This document shows positions 20,334-31,100 of a stretch of 64,000 bases of DNA, in pieces. The notes under the pieces are model-generated. The model was not told the DNA's origin. It saw nothing but the letters and a program-made list of their open reading frames with translations, and made no database searches. Every line of letters begins with the position of its first letter. Within the stretch, counting starts at the first letter, position 1. The position numbers were made by a program, and so were the translations under genes. This stretch comes from Dryococelus australis (Eukaryota > Arthropoda > Insecta > Phasmatodea > Phasmatidae), in contig CM057002.1 of the NCBI GenBank assembly GCA_029891345.1, positions 22,616,795 to 22,680,794 of the forward strand, read 5' to 3'.

Positions 20334-21170
20334 GAGTTACGAACTTTTTTTCTTTTTCAAATTTACCATGACGGGACATTTTATCCGACAACTCGATACA
20401 CGAATTCTGACACCAATCAAAGAATCAAGGAAAAATCGTTATGAAAAAAGAACAGTTTTAAACACTATCTCTATGCGGGAAAAGTCAGTATTAAACCACA
20501 GTCATGATTTTCTTTGTCAATACAACGAAATATTGATTACAACTAGTCATCTTCCAGTGTGATTTACATATCTCATTTAATTGGCTTAAAAGGAACAGAC
20601 ACCCTACACACATTGGAAGAAAGTACACATCTTGGCAAGTGCTACTTACACGAACGCACTAGTTGACGAATGCTGCCACCTGTCGGCGTCAGTTGTAACT
20701 ATCTGTGGCCACGAGGCAGCACATCGGAGTAAACGTACTTGTAATCGCGTAAGTGGATAAATTACTGACAATGTCTTTAAAGTCTGGGATACTGGATGTA
20801 TGACGTCTCGTCCTATACCCACACGGGATAATTCTTTCAGCCCCAGGATACGGAAAATTCCGTACAACCTGGACGGTTGGCAACCCTTTAAATTACAATC
20901 CGATGAATCGTATCACAGCATACAAGGATTTTTTTTTTACCACGGGTTAGATGGAATTACAGCATTAGTTTTAAATTCTTTGTTGATTCCATTATTTTTA
21001 TCATCTTAAATAAGATATTTAAGTGTTCAAATGCCTTTGATAACATTCTAGAGTACACTGTGTCAAGATATTTATTTAATTGTTCTATTGTTAATATTGG
21101 TAATACGCGCTTGTATGGTGTACGAGTGTTTTTTTAGGCATTTGTCTGTTAGATGACAAGAAATTATTTG
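20334..21170. other. Unassigned sequence
   Basis: No gene or element recognised. Confidence 0.4.
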
Positions 21171-21413
21171 TATAGGCTGTTCATGGTAAAGTGAGCACTT
21201 TAAAAATGCCCTTCTAAATTTTTCCTTTCTTCCTATTCCCATCTTCCTGCTGCTTTTTAATATAAATATTGATTTGTGACGAATAAACACAGTGTAAAAA
21301 TTTCACCACCCTCAAAATGTAATGCATGATGCTGCAATAAGATATATTTATTAGTGGTTAAAGCCTGCTGGGAGGGACTTAAAAGGTGCTCACATTACCG
21401 TGAACAGCCTGTA
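21171..21413 (-). mobile_element. TIR-A1 MITE, complete
   Basis: Left end ctgttcatggtaaagtgagc, right end ttaccgtgaacagcctgta. Reverse-oriented core (TCTTCCTGCTGCTTTTTAAT, ACACAGTGTAAAAATTTCAC), closest to the copy at 34803-35040. Confidence 0.9.
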
Positions 21414-23367
21414 GTAGGCCTATTTCTTTTTGGTCATGGTATTTTTTAATTGTTTTATCTGTATAAATTTAAATATATATAATCTAATTAATAATTTGGT
21501 GACATATCCAAAAACAATGTCCATTGTCATTTTGTGAATGAATAAATATGAATTTAAAAATGGTATGATCCCCACGTAGGCCGTGCCATGGTGAGAAAGG
21601 AAACCTTCTGCTGACAGAAGTCGCCCCCGCGCGACCCTGAACGGTGATTACCGAAACCTCCCCCCCCCCCGCCCCTTTTTGCTACCCTTTGACACACCGC
21701 GCCATCATCGTGTGTGAGGGGCCGCCGCGTGCCGCCATTTCCGATACGCCGCGCGGCCTCCCCCAGCTCTTTTACATATTCATGGCGCCAGTGGCGAGCC
21801 GCGCTTGCGGCCATTCTGTATGCATTGCTCCCTACCCTTCCCCTCTTTTCAACCCCCTTCCCCCACACCGCCGTGCATATTTCCCGTCCTCTGCCCCACT
21901 CGCCACATATTTGCACCGCGTCTTTGCGTCGTTCTACTCCCAGAAACGACCGAGCTAGTAATCACCGCCCGCCCGTTATTTTGTCTCTCAGTACACACGT
22001 GCGTCCGAAACCACTGTATCATACTACTTTGAAATCACTTCGAAAATATGTAGCTGCCTGGCGCCTCGTCGCTCCTACGCGCAAGGCGTGCAGTGTTTCC
22101 GTCGTAACGTTGTACTGTGCAAATTAGATCTGTAACACAGAAGTTTTATTACACACAATGAAAGACCACAGATTGAACTACGCCTGTATTGTATTTTTCT
22201 CTTGCCGCTTAAGGAAATTACATAAGCAAGCTTTAAAAATTCTTTATTTGACCACTTTCACGATTTTTTCTCCATTAAAACAGTTAATATGATAAAAGTA
22301 AAACGATAGGGACATAAATAATAGTTTTTTAAAATCCTTTCTGCGACTAAATTTGTATTTCCAGAACTTTTATTTACCGAGATACATGTTTATGCGCAAA
22401 CAACGATTTTACAGAAAACATTTCCGTACATAGGCCCCGTGAGGCCACTGCCTAGCAATCCCGCAGCCACTGAATTTTAATAGGGGAATCATTGTTAACG
22501 AGACTGATTTTTAAGGCATAAATTATGAAGATAACTCTTTCAAACAAATAATATACACTGCAACTTTCTCAGAAATTACTGAAACGTAAAGAAATTTTTG
22601 AAAAAATAAATTAAATTTTATTCTAAAATGTAAATTTTATGTTCGATTTCGAGGGACGAAAATACTAAACATAAAAATTGTCAATATTTCTTGACTTGCC
22701 AGTAATTTCAAAACACGTGTCATGTAAACATAACTGTGAATCTTTTCAACATAACCAAAAACAGCATTCACAAGTAAAGAGTTATTACACAAGGATATAA
22801 CGAGACAGCCTTAAACTATTCATCTGATAGCTGAAGCAAGCTGAAGTAGGTTTTATGGTAGTACCAACTTCAGAACACCGAGTAAGAGAAACATTCTCAC
22901 TTTGTTATGTTGGTGGTATTGTAGAGACTTTACCAGCTGTGATTTGTGTTTACACTGTGATTTGCCTATGTTTTCTAATATTATTAATGCATCTCTTATC
23001 CAAAGTTATTACATATCACAAATACATTTGAGCGAATATAAACTATGAGGGGTAGACCGATATTGCTGGTTGCGCACAAACAATCTCCGTATCCCAACAT
23101 TGAACTGCTTTACTGCCAACTCAACTAACAAAAACGGCGTGGATTGGATTTAAAATTAGAAAACGGATTATTAAGCAAGATCCTCTAACCAATTTGTAAT
23201 GAAGTTTGATTTGATTCATATTGTCAAAGAGGATTTTATAATAAAATGGTGCTTTTCGTATAAAATTGAAGATATGAACAAACACATCCATCATTGTTGA
23301 CCACGTGACTTAGACAGTCGTGTTATTTTTGGGGTAGGTCAGTGTTGGGTACATGCATAGAACACAC
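21414..23367. other. Unassigned; GC-rich island at 21600-21930
   Basis: 21600-21930 is GC-rich with a C12 run. Three overlapping plus-strand frames there are compositional, not coding. 22130-23367 is AT-rich. No gene recognised. Confidence 0.35.
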
Positions 23368-23799
23368 TATAGGCTCTTCATGGCAAAATGAGCACTTTTG
23401 AAAACCCTGCTTAAGATCTACTTGTATACACGTTGTGTATCCTTCCGCCTTATGTAAAATTAACATTGCAATAGGCCTCATCACTTTATTCGTGCGTCGG
23501 TTAAAAGAAACTGTGAAATTATGAGGCATGTAAATACTTTACAAATATGCTCATTTTTACACTTGGACGCATTAAAAAAAAAAAAAAAAACAGAAAGAGA
23601 AAGAAATGATTTTAAGTTATCACAATTGGTTACCTCTTTTTGTTCGACGTTAAGCTATGGGACTATTTTCCATCCATCGTTACCAACTTACTGTGCGAAT
23701 GTCACTCAGGGCGCCCGTTAAAATATATGGAAGTAGGGACAGTGACTTCTTCCCAAGGTTGATTTCTAAGGTGCTCACTTTATCACGAACTGCCTTTAA
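23368..23799 (-). mobile_element. TIR-A2 MITE, complete
   Basis: Left end tataggctcttcatggcaaa, right end actttatcacgaactgcctt. Reverse A2 core with an AAGATCTACTTGTATACACG stretch, CCTTATGTAAAATTAACATT, CATCCATCGTTACCAACTT and an A16 run near 23575. Confidence 0.9.
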
Positions 23800-24310
23800 T
23801 CAGGTTCTGTAGTAGCAACGCTGTGTTCTTCTGCTGTATGAACTTTACATAGAATCTCGTTTATAAGCACAAACACGACCGCAAAAACTGCTCTTTTGTA
23901 TCATTATCCGGGTTTTTGTATCATTATCCGGGTTAATCATACAACACATTTAATTGCTGTCCCTGCATTAACAGTCTGGATGGCCATGTAATGGATAAGA
24001 AATTTGGCTAATATAATTACACTTTTTCCTTAGTGGACAAGTTCGTATTTTTAACTTCTCATTGGGTCTATTGGCAATCTGGATTTTATACCGACAGCGT
24101 AATCGGCTACAGCTAGTCAAACACGTTCATGACTTACCAGAGATTCAAAACGAGGACTTCTATCTTCAAAAAACTCAACAACTTCGGTGCGATCGCCTAT
24201 TTGTGAAACCTATAGCTATTTGCGGTTTAAGATTCCGTATTCTTAATGGTTTGTTAATATCGTAGCAATTGAAAGTGCAATAGAGGATAACTCAAATCAA
24301 TATTCAGATA
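23800..24310. other. Unassigned; short direct duplication
   Basis: A 21-bp unit (ttttgtatcattatccgggt) is present twice in tandem at about 23893-23935. Otherwise nothing recognised. Confidence 0.4.
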
Positions 24311-24517
24311 TCTTTATATATATATAATTCTTCTGTGCGTGTGTATGTCACTGGACTCCTCCTAAACGGCTGGACCGATTTTGATGAAATTTTTTGTGTG
24401 TGTTCAAGTGGATTCGAGAATGGTTTAGATTCACAATTCGGTCCACTAAAAATGTTTTTTTAAATAATTTTCGGATTTAAGACATATGTACAGGACAACG
24501 TCTGTCGGGTCCGCTAG
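24311..24517 (+). mobile_element. Short non-autonomous Helitron, 207 bp
   Basis: Starts TCTTTATATATATA preceded by A and ends GGGTCCGCTAG followed by T: the canonical 5'-TC, 3'-CTRR and A/T insertion site. The 5' part carries the text common to insect Helitrons (CTCCTAAACGGCTGGACCG, ATTTTGATGAAATTTTTTG) and the 3' part GGACAACGTCTGTCGGGTCC can fold into a short stem (GGAC/GTCC) just before the end. No coding capacity. A Rep remnant of the same superfamily is at 6625-7045, but nothing shows they are the same family. Confidence 0.8.
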
Positions 24518-25188
24518 TTATGTATAAAGATTTCAAGAATGTTTCTTATTTAGAAGAAACATACTACAGTTAAAGCAGTAAAATAGTTGTAATGCCCTCT
24601 TGATAAACAAAAAGTAACAGCAATTGCTCACCTGTGAATGACCATGAACATATTTTCTCCGCGATAACACACACTAAGTACTAACGAAAAAATATCTTCA
24701 CTTACAATCGGTTTTCATGTGGAGAAAAACTGCCATATTTCCCTGGTTTCTGTTCGTAATAGGTACGGAGAAAGCTTGGTTTAAGACACGCGTCGCTTGC
24801 AAATTCAGTGTAAATAACGTCAAACTGAACTGAAATAATTTTTGTACAGAGCAAATTAATAATAATACTAAAACAAAATTCAGCTTCAAAACACAAGATG
24901 GTTATTAATTTCTACGAAGTTTCCAACCATCGCAATCCTAAGATAGGTTAATAAAAGGAATTGTTTATCATTTGCAGATTTACAAATATTGCAGTGTTGC
25001 AACTACTGCAGACTTGCAATGAAGACTTATTTTGCTGCGCATAACCACAGGCGTACGCAGTCCCATTTTTTTGGAGAAGGGAATCGAAAATGCCGGGAAT
25101 TTTTTTTTGAGGGAGAGTATTGCTATCAAAATTAGAGACTTGTTAATGACCGCCTATGCAGTCGCGCTCCTGCGAAATTTGCATATAT
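24518..25188. other. Unassigned AT-rich sequence
   Basis: A minus-strand frame at 24698-24889 starts with a hydrophobic leader-like stretch (MKLNFVLVLLLICS) but has AT-driven composition and no support, so it is not called as a gene. Confidence 0.35.
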
Positions 25189-25299
25189 TCATATGCACTG
25201 TGTTTATCACTTAACATGGCAATATTTATTTTAAAAGGTGTTTAAAAGGATTTTTAAAAATGGCTGAAAGGAAAAAAAGTTACTAGCGCCTCAGTATAT
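25189..25299 (+). mobile_element. TIR-A1 MITE, right-half fragment
   Basis: Follows the A1 right half: CACTGTGTTTATCACTTA, ACATGGCAATATTTATTTTA, AAAATGGCTGAAAGGAAAA, CTAGCGCCTCA, then stops before the terminal repeat. Confidence 0.75.
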
Positions 25300-25700
25300 A
25301 CAAATGTTAACATTTAGCAGTAATTAAACATATGTCATGACAAAATAACGTATGTTCCTGTGACATGGATTTCTTTCTTCTTTTTTTTAGCGAAAAAAAT
25401 GTAAATAGATATGTACGAGCCTGCACATATAATCAGGAATAAGCTTCGCCAGGAGTAACACATCCCAGTGATTCATTCTGTAGAGAGTAGGTCGGGTGAT
25501 TATAAGATTCTCTTTCCACGAAAACCACCTGGAACCACTTCCTTGTCTTATCGATTTGCTCGGAAACGGTGAACCAAACACTTTACTTCGAGCGTTTCCT
25601 AGAAGACAAACGAAAGACAAAAGGAAGTCTACGTGTAGGAAACCTTAGGGGAACGTGGATCCAGTAGCGTTATATCTAAAGGTGTATAACCTACTCGCAG
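25300..25700. other. Unassigned sequence
   Basis: Nothing recognised. Confidence 0.4.
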
Positions 25701-25783
25701 TACCTATGCACTTTTTTGAAACAAAACCTTTGAAAAATCATCCCATGTGTGATGTGTTTGAATCTTTTCTTAAACATGCACTG
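25701..25783 (-). mobile_element. TIR-B end fragment (first of a flanking pair)
   Basis: Reads cgcagtacctatgcactttt, AAACCTTTGAAAAATCATCC, ATGTGTGATGTGTTTGAAT, then breaks off at the start of the element at 25784-26450. The same B end recurs on the far side (26451-26525). Confidence 0.65.
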
Positions 25784-26450
25784 AGAGAAAAGCGAACAAA
25801 ATATTTGTTTGTATAGGGCCAAATATATATTTAGTTGTCCTAACAAAATATATTTTTGAGCAAACAAAATTTGAAAAGCAACAAATTTGTTCGTATAACA
25901 AAATATATGTTCGAATAAACAAAATCTCTGTGTTTGGCCAAAAACAATTAAAGTGTCAACTAAATGTTTTGTTGAATCAACTGTATATATTTGTTTGGCC
26001 ACTCATTTGACTGCCCTCGTTCGAAAATACAGCTAGAGAGTTTGTATTTTTTGTGACGACTAGGATAGTACCCGTATGTTCGTTAGTGAATCTATTGATG
26101 TTTAACAAGTCGTATAAAGTAAAGCTGTAAATCTAGAAATATTTTTTGGCACACGTTGCCCAATATTTACTGTATATATATTTAAACGCTTTGTGGCCAT
26201 TATCAGTTGCCACATTGGCTGACATTACTGAGGCGTAGCAGACGGATGCAGGTGATCCAGATTCGAATCTCGGCCGAACATGTAAAGTTTTTTTTTATAT
26301 CTGCCCAAACTGTTTAATGCATGTGTAGCCAAACAAATCTTTAGTTGCACCAACCAAATCTTACAGTCTGGGGCAACCAAATGAGAAAAACAAAATAATT
26401 TGGTTGGACCAAATAAATCTTTTTTGAATCAACAACACATTTTTCTCAGT
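25784..26450. mobile_element. Inverted-repeat element with many CAACAAAT/CCAAACAAAT motifs
   Basis: Ends cactgagagaaaag and tttttctcagta are imperfect inverted repeats. Each arm is packed with variants of AACAAAATATATTTTT, GGCCAAA, CCAAACAAAT and AACCAAAT; the left arm has the motifs in one sense and the right arm mainly related ones. Between the arms, near 26230-26275, is a tRNA-like remnant (GTAGCAGACGGATG, then a B-box-like GATTCGAATCTC). I cannot assign it to a known family. Confidence 0.45.
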
Positions 26451-26525
26451 ATATTCGCAGTACCTTCGCACTTTTTCAAACAAACTTTCGAAAAATCACC
26501 CCCTGTATGAGGTGTCTGGTTGGTT
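26451..26525 (-). mobile_element. TIR-B end fragment (second of a flanking pair)
   Basis: Reads tatattcgcagtaccttcgc, then ACTTTCGAAAAATCACCCC and CTGTATGAGGTGTCTGGTT, then diverges. Paired with the fragment at 25701-25783. Confidence 0.65.
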
Positions 26526-26894
26526 TCCTTGTGACGGTGACTCGTCACGTAATTTGGACGTAGTGTTTTTCTGTAAAGGTTGGCAACAGTTGGTTGCCGT
26601 GGCACGAGTGTAGAGTTTTGTTATTCAGTTTATTTTTCAATCAGCCGGCCGATTATTATTTTGTTATTGTATATACACTGTAGTGGAATATTTAATATTT
26701 TTAGAATTTATTAATCATTTTTCTTATTGTACGTTTATATTTTTTGCTCATATATTTCAAATAGTACTTCATTGTAACGTGCGCAGTTTAAATTATTGTT
26801 AGGGTGATCGCCGCCAGGTGAGCTACGTGTTACGTGCCGTGGCGCTGCACTGGCTAGGACCTAGTCAGCTGACGCCCGTTGCAAGGAGCACAAG
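26526..26894. other. Unassigned; possible exon end at 26818
   Basis: CGCCGCCAG followed by GTGAGC (26815-26825) is an excellent 5' splice site on the plus strand in CpG-containing DNA, but no coding frame or upstream acceptor convinces. Confidence 0.2.
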
Positions 26895-27132
26895 TATAGG
26901 CTGCTCACGACAAAGTGAGCACTTTTTAAGGACCTTCTAAATTTTTCCTTTCATCCGATTTCCACCTTCCTGTTGTTTTTTTTTTTATGTAAACATTGCA
27001 ATGTGACCAAGAGTATACATTTCACGACCCTCAAAATTTAATGCTCGATGCTGCAATAAGCTATATTTATGAGTAGTTAATGCATGTTGGGAGGGCCTTA
27101 AAAAGTGTTCACTTTACAGTGAACAGCCGATA
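26895..27132 (-). mobile_element. TIR-A1 MITE, complete
   Basis: Left end ctgctcacgacaaagtgagc, right end actttacagtgaacagccga. Reverse-oriented core (ATTTCACGACCCTCAAAATT, an AATGCATGTTGGGAGGGC stretch). Confidence 0.9.
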
Positions 27133-27795
27133 GTGCGTAATGCTCCAAGCGCCGCACGAGCGGTGCCAAACAGCGGCGGGCGATATACGAATGAAGGCGG
27201 TCTCGGGCCGGAATGTTTTGCACGTAACGTAAAAGTATGAAGCTGCTACCTTGGTGTAAAGACTGCACGTTTATTATTACGTTACGTAACTTAGAGTTAC
27301 GCCCTTGCCACCGCAGAAGTATGCCGGTCCTGTCGTAATGTTTGTTTTTTTTAACTTAGTCCCTGGCTGCGAGTGCCGGAGTGATACATAATCGTGCGCA
27401 GCGACGTAACTGCAGCGTGCAATACCTTTTTAATCGCACGCGGCTGGTGTGTGCAGGAATGCTACGAGCGTCGTGGCGCATTCACTGCGCCGGAGCTGCG
27501 GTCAGCTGACGAGCTGTGCGACCAAGTCGTCCCGGCGGGCGCTGGAACCTGTGACACGGCGCAACAACGGTGATTTTCCTGGGGCTGTGCGTCGTCCCGT
27601 GCTGCCACGTCGCTGCTACATACCAGCTGTGAGAGCAGCGAATCTTGGTGTGGCCTGTACTGTCCGGGCCGTATATTTCCTGCTTGTTCTGCGACGTTAA
27701 AAGTGTTGTGAAAGTTTGCTACGCGGAGCGCCCCTCGTCTGCGAGCGTCTTGTACCGCGACACATCATGTTAACTGTCTATAAGGAATATTTTAC
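27133..27795. other. CpG-rich unassigned stretch
   Basis: Unusually GC- and CpG-rich for this window, with an acceptor-like GTGTGTGCAG before 27457 and an 83-codon frame after it whose product I do not recognise. Could be a promoter/first-exon region, an old LTR or just a CpG-rich repeat. Confidence 0.25.
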
Positions 27796-28034
27796 TATAG
27801 GCCGTTCACGCTAAAGTGAGAACTTTTGAAGCCCTAGTTACTATCTTCCTTCAGCCAATTCATGTCCTTCCACCACTTGTTAATGTAAATCCTGCCATGT
27901 GAGTGATAATTACAGGGTATGCACTCATCATACCCAAAACCAAAAGTTCGAGGCCACAATGAAATGTATTTATTGGATATTATGTCTGATGAAACAGCTC
28001 CAAAAAGTGCTCACTTTACCGTGAAAGGCCTATA
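27796..28034 (-). mobile_element. TIR-A1 MITE, complete
   Basis: Left end ccgttcacgctaaagtgaga, right end ttaccgtgaaaggcctata. The core carries the CCCAAAACCAAAAGTTCGAG block also seen at 8238-8475, defining an A1 subgroup. Confidence 0.9.
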
Positions 28035-28484
28035 ATTGTGTTGCCAGTGCACGTAACTTTTTAGTATAATATGTTCACCACTATAGCACTCAATTTACTA
28101 TAGCATTGAATTTGGAAGCGAAAATACTTGTTATGTATGAGACGGAGTGTGAATGCAAGTGAAGATAGCAGATTGTAACATATTAGTAAATAAAATACCT
28201 TGCAATTTAAACTGAAAATTAGTGTGCGTTGTCAGTTACTGCTTCAATCCTCTGCCTGCATATTTGACAGCTGCAAATATTAATATCGAACTGCGCAACC
28301 TTTACACCGATACTCTAGTAATTAAACTTAACAACGAGTTTGCTACCTGCTCTTAAGATTTGTTGCTCTTTTCTATAATTGAGTTCGTCATCTACTCACG
28401 AATTATGTTTGGAGGTTTAGGGTACTGTTGGCAAAGTGAGGCAGCATTTGAGTATCCTGAAACCTACGCTGGGTAGAAGGCGGT
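28035..28484. other. Unassigned sequence
   Basis: No gene or repeat recognised. Confidence 0.4.
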
Positions 28485-28797
28485 TCATCCTAAACACGAC
28501 ATGTATCAAATAAGCGTTTTATACTTCTGTCAACAGCAAATTCTTTAAAATATAACTTTTAACCACAGTTTATCTATAAATTACATTACCGCATTTAAAA
28601 TTAATAGGAATAAATAGAGAGAGTACCGCTTGTGCAAAATATAATTAGACAGGGTTCGCAAAATGCGGTGGATTGTCCCATTGATGTAATTTTCTAAACT
28701 TAGTCAGGCTTTGTTTCCACGAGTCGGAGGAATATCCTGGAATTAGAACTTTAGTAAGATTTCGGAGAAGTTGGAAGTAACAGTGAATGGACTATAG
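28485..28797 (-). mobile_element. TIR-B element, one end missing
   Basis: Reverse B: AAACACGACATGTATCAAAT, AAGCGTTTTATACTTCTGTC, an AAATGCGGTGGATTGTCCC stretch, GAGGAATATCCTGGAATTAG, ending with the terminus aacagtgaatggactata. Confidence 0.75.
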
Positions 28798-29370
28798 CTA
28801 ACACATATAGAGTGAAGTCACATTTGCAATTGGATCACAGTTTCCTAAACACGCCGTGGGTGCCTCCGAGCCAATAGCATACTTGCAAGGAAACACACAG
28901 CCAATTCCATACTGCCAAGAGTGGTGTAACACTAGCTACTCTATAGAGCCGCAGACAGTGAACGTACAGCTGAGGCTCGAGTATACATAGGACTGTGGAG
29001 TCTAGCCTACAGGTCATTGAACTCGCGAGATGTACTTATCCCTACAAATTACGCATGGTTCAACGACAAACGTATTGCAAAGTTTTTACACGTGTTTTAA
29101 GTTAAACGTGTCCCTAAATAAAAACGCGAATTTTGCAGGTCTCTAGCTGTAGCAGTTCATCTCGCGTGCCTTTGCAAAGTTCAGCGGCGGGCGGGTAAAA
29201 ACCACTAGGTACAAAGAAAAAAAACTATAAATTGAACAAGAATTTCCAAGCTATTTTCGGAGCTGGATAAGTTTCTTGGTGACAATAGGCGGCACTTTAT
29301 TCTTCAGTTTGTCCGTTGGGCCACCACGCACCCGTCCAAATAACGCGTTAGCCATCGTTCATCTTTCCAC
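28798..29370. other. Unassigned sequence
   Basis: No gene or element recognised. Confidence 0.4.
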
Positions 29371-30572
29371 CTGTACTTCGTACACGGTCAACTGGCCACT
29401 TTCGAAATACCTGCTGAGGATATACACGCATGCACATTGTGTATTCTTCCGTAATCATTTTAAATTAACATTTCCGTGGGCCTGATCAGTTCGTTCGTAC
29501 GCCGATCAGGTGAAACTGTGAGGTTATTAGAAATGTAAATACTCTCGAGAACTCACAAATGTTTATCTAACATTTAACTCGACGTTGAGACATGGGACTA
29601 CTTTGGCTTCGTAATCAACACCTTTATTGGGCGCATGCCAGACGTTGTGACATGGGACTACTTTGGCTTCGTCATCAACACCTTTATTGGGCGCATGCCA
29701 GACGTTGTGACATGGGACTACTCTGGCTTCGTCATCAACACCTTTATTGGGCGCATGCCAGACGTTGAGACATGGGACTACTTTGGCTTCGTCATCAACA
29801 CCTTTATTGGGCGCATGCCAGACGTTGTGACATGGGACTACTTTGGCTTCGTCATCAACACCTTTATTGGGCGCATGCCAGACGTTGTGACATGGGACTA
29901 CTTTGGCTTCGTCATCAACACCTTTATTGGGCTCATGCCAGACGTTGAGACATGGGACAACTTTGGCTTCGTCATCAACACCTTTATTGGGCCCATGCCA
30001 GACGCTGAGACATGGGACTACTTTGGCTTCGTAATCAACACCTTTATTGGGCGCATGCCAGACGTTGTGACATGGGACTACTTTGGCTTCGTCATCAACA
30101 CCTTTATTGGGCGCATGCCAGACGTTGAGACATGGGACAACTTTGGCTTCGTCATCAACACCTTTATTGGGCGCATGCCAGACGCTGAGACATGGGACAA
30201 CTTTGGCTTCGTCATCAACACCTTTATTGGGCGCATGCCAGACGCTGAGACATGGGACTACTTTGGCTTCGTCATCAACACCTTTATTGGGCGCATGCCA
30301 GACGCTGAGACATGGGACTACTTTGGCTTCGTAATCAACACCTTTATTGGGCGCATGCCAGACGTTGAGACATGGGACTACTTTGGCTTCGTAATCAACA
30401 CCTTTATTGGGCGCATGCCAGACGCTGAGACATGGGACTACTTTGGCTTCGTCATCAACACCTTTATTGGGCGCATGCCAGACGTTGTGCCAGTTAAAAT
30501 ATACGCAGGTAAGGGCAGCAACGTTTTTTTAAAGGTTGATTTTAAAAGTGCTCAGTCGTGAACAACCCATAC
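29371..30572 (-). mobile_element. TIR-A2 MITE expanded by an internal 60-bp tandem array
   Basis: The outer parts are an ordinary reverse A2 copy: a decayed left end (gtacacggtcaactggccac), AGGATATACACGCATGCACA, CTTCCGTAATCATTTTAAAT; and on the right GTTAAAATATACGCAGGTAA, an AAAGGTTGATTTTAAAAGTG stretch and cgtgaacaacccata. Between them, the A2 segment that in other copies reads GACGTTAAGATATGGAACTA (then the TTGTTGGGCGAAT part) is repeated. The element is therefore about 1.2 kb rather than about 430 bp. Confidence 0.85.
29581..30495. repeat. Minisatellite, 15 copies of a 60-bp unit plus a partial copy
   Basis: Unit GACGTTGTGACATGGGACTA, CTTTGGCTTCGTCATCAACA, CCTTTATTGGGCGCATGCCA, starting at 29581 and repeating with no length change to 30480. 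Variable sites: GTTGTGA/GTTGAGA/GCTGAGA, GACTA/GACAA, GTCATC/GTAATC, GCGC/GCTC/GCCC. GACAA, GTAATC and GCTGAGA variants occur in blocks and scattered copies, which suggests recent expansion and homogenisation. The 308-codon plus frame (20-residue repeat MPDVVTWDYFGFVINTFIGR) is a consequence of a stop-free unit divisible by three. Confidence 0.95.
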
Positions 30573-30702
30573 TCCTTAAAACATCTTAGCGGTGCACATT
30601 TCTACCATCGTAGAGAATTATAATACCGTCATTTTTGTTCAGTGGCCGAACAATTCATGGCAGATAAGAACTATCGATGAGCCAGGACCAGATGCTCGTT
30701 TC

Positions 30703-31100
30703 TAAAGGCTTTTCACCATAAAGTGAGCACTTTAGAAACGCACCCAAGAAAAAAATCACTGACCTTGCATGTTAATATTTTAATGGGTGCACTGAGTGAT
30801 ATTCGTCTAGTAAAGTTGGTAACGACGGATGGAAAGTACGTCGAATAAATAGTGTTAGGTAACCACATGTGACAACTTAAAATTATTTATTTCACTTTCT
30901 GGTTTTTTAATGCATCGAAGTGTGAAAATGAGCAGATAGTATTTACTTCCTAAATAATTTCACATGACCGACGCATGAACAAAGTGATGGGGCCCATAGC
31001 AATGTTAATTTTACATAAGGCGGAGGAATACACAACGTGTATACAAGTAGATCTTAAGCAGGGCTTTCAAGAGTGCTCATTTTACCGTGAACAGCCTTTA
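30703..31100 (+). mobile_element. TIR-A2 MITE, complete
   Basis: Left end taaaggcttttcaccataaa, right end taccgtgaacagccttta; here both outermost bases read TAAAGGC/GCCTTTA, useful for fixing the true boundary. The core includes CAGATAGTATTTACTTCC and a CATAAGGCGGAGGAATACAC stretch. Confidence 0.9.

Noticed and set aside
21554-22127. Overlapping frames in the GC-rich island
   Set aside because: Open in several registers and both strands because of GC-rich, C-run composition. Products are low complexity.
24698-24889. Secreted peptide ORF (MKLNFVLVLLLICS start)
   Set aside because: The hydrophobic start is expected from AT-rich codons. No start context, splice or downstream support.
26230-26280. 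tRNA gene
   Set aside because: Only a B-box-like string and a vague A-box region. No cloverleaf can be drawn. Probably a SINE or tRNA-derived remnant.
29581-30495. CRISPR array
   Set aside because: Repeats are directly adjacent with no unique spacers, in a eukaryotic transposon.
29635-30561. 308-codon plus-strand frame as a repeat protein
   Set aside because: It arises from a 60-bp tandem array inside a non-coding MITE. The flanks are MITE sequence, not exon.
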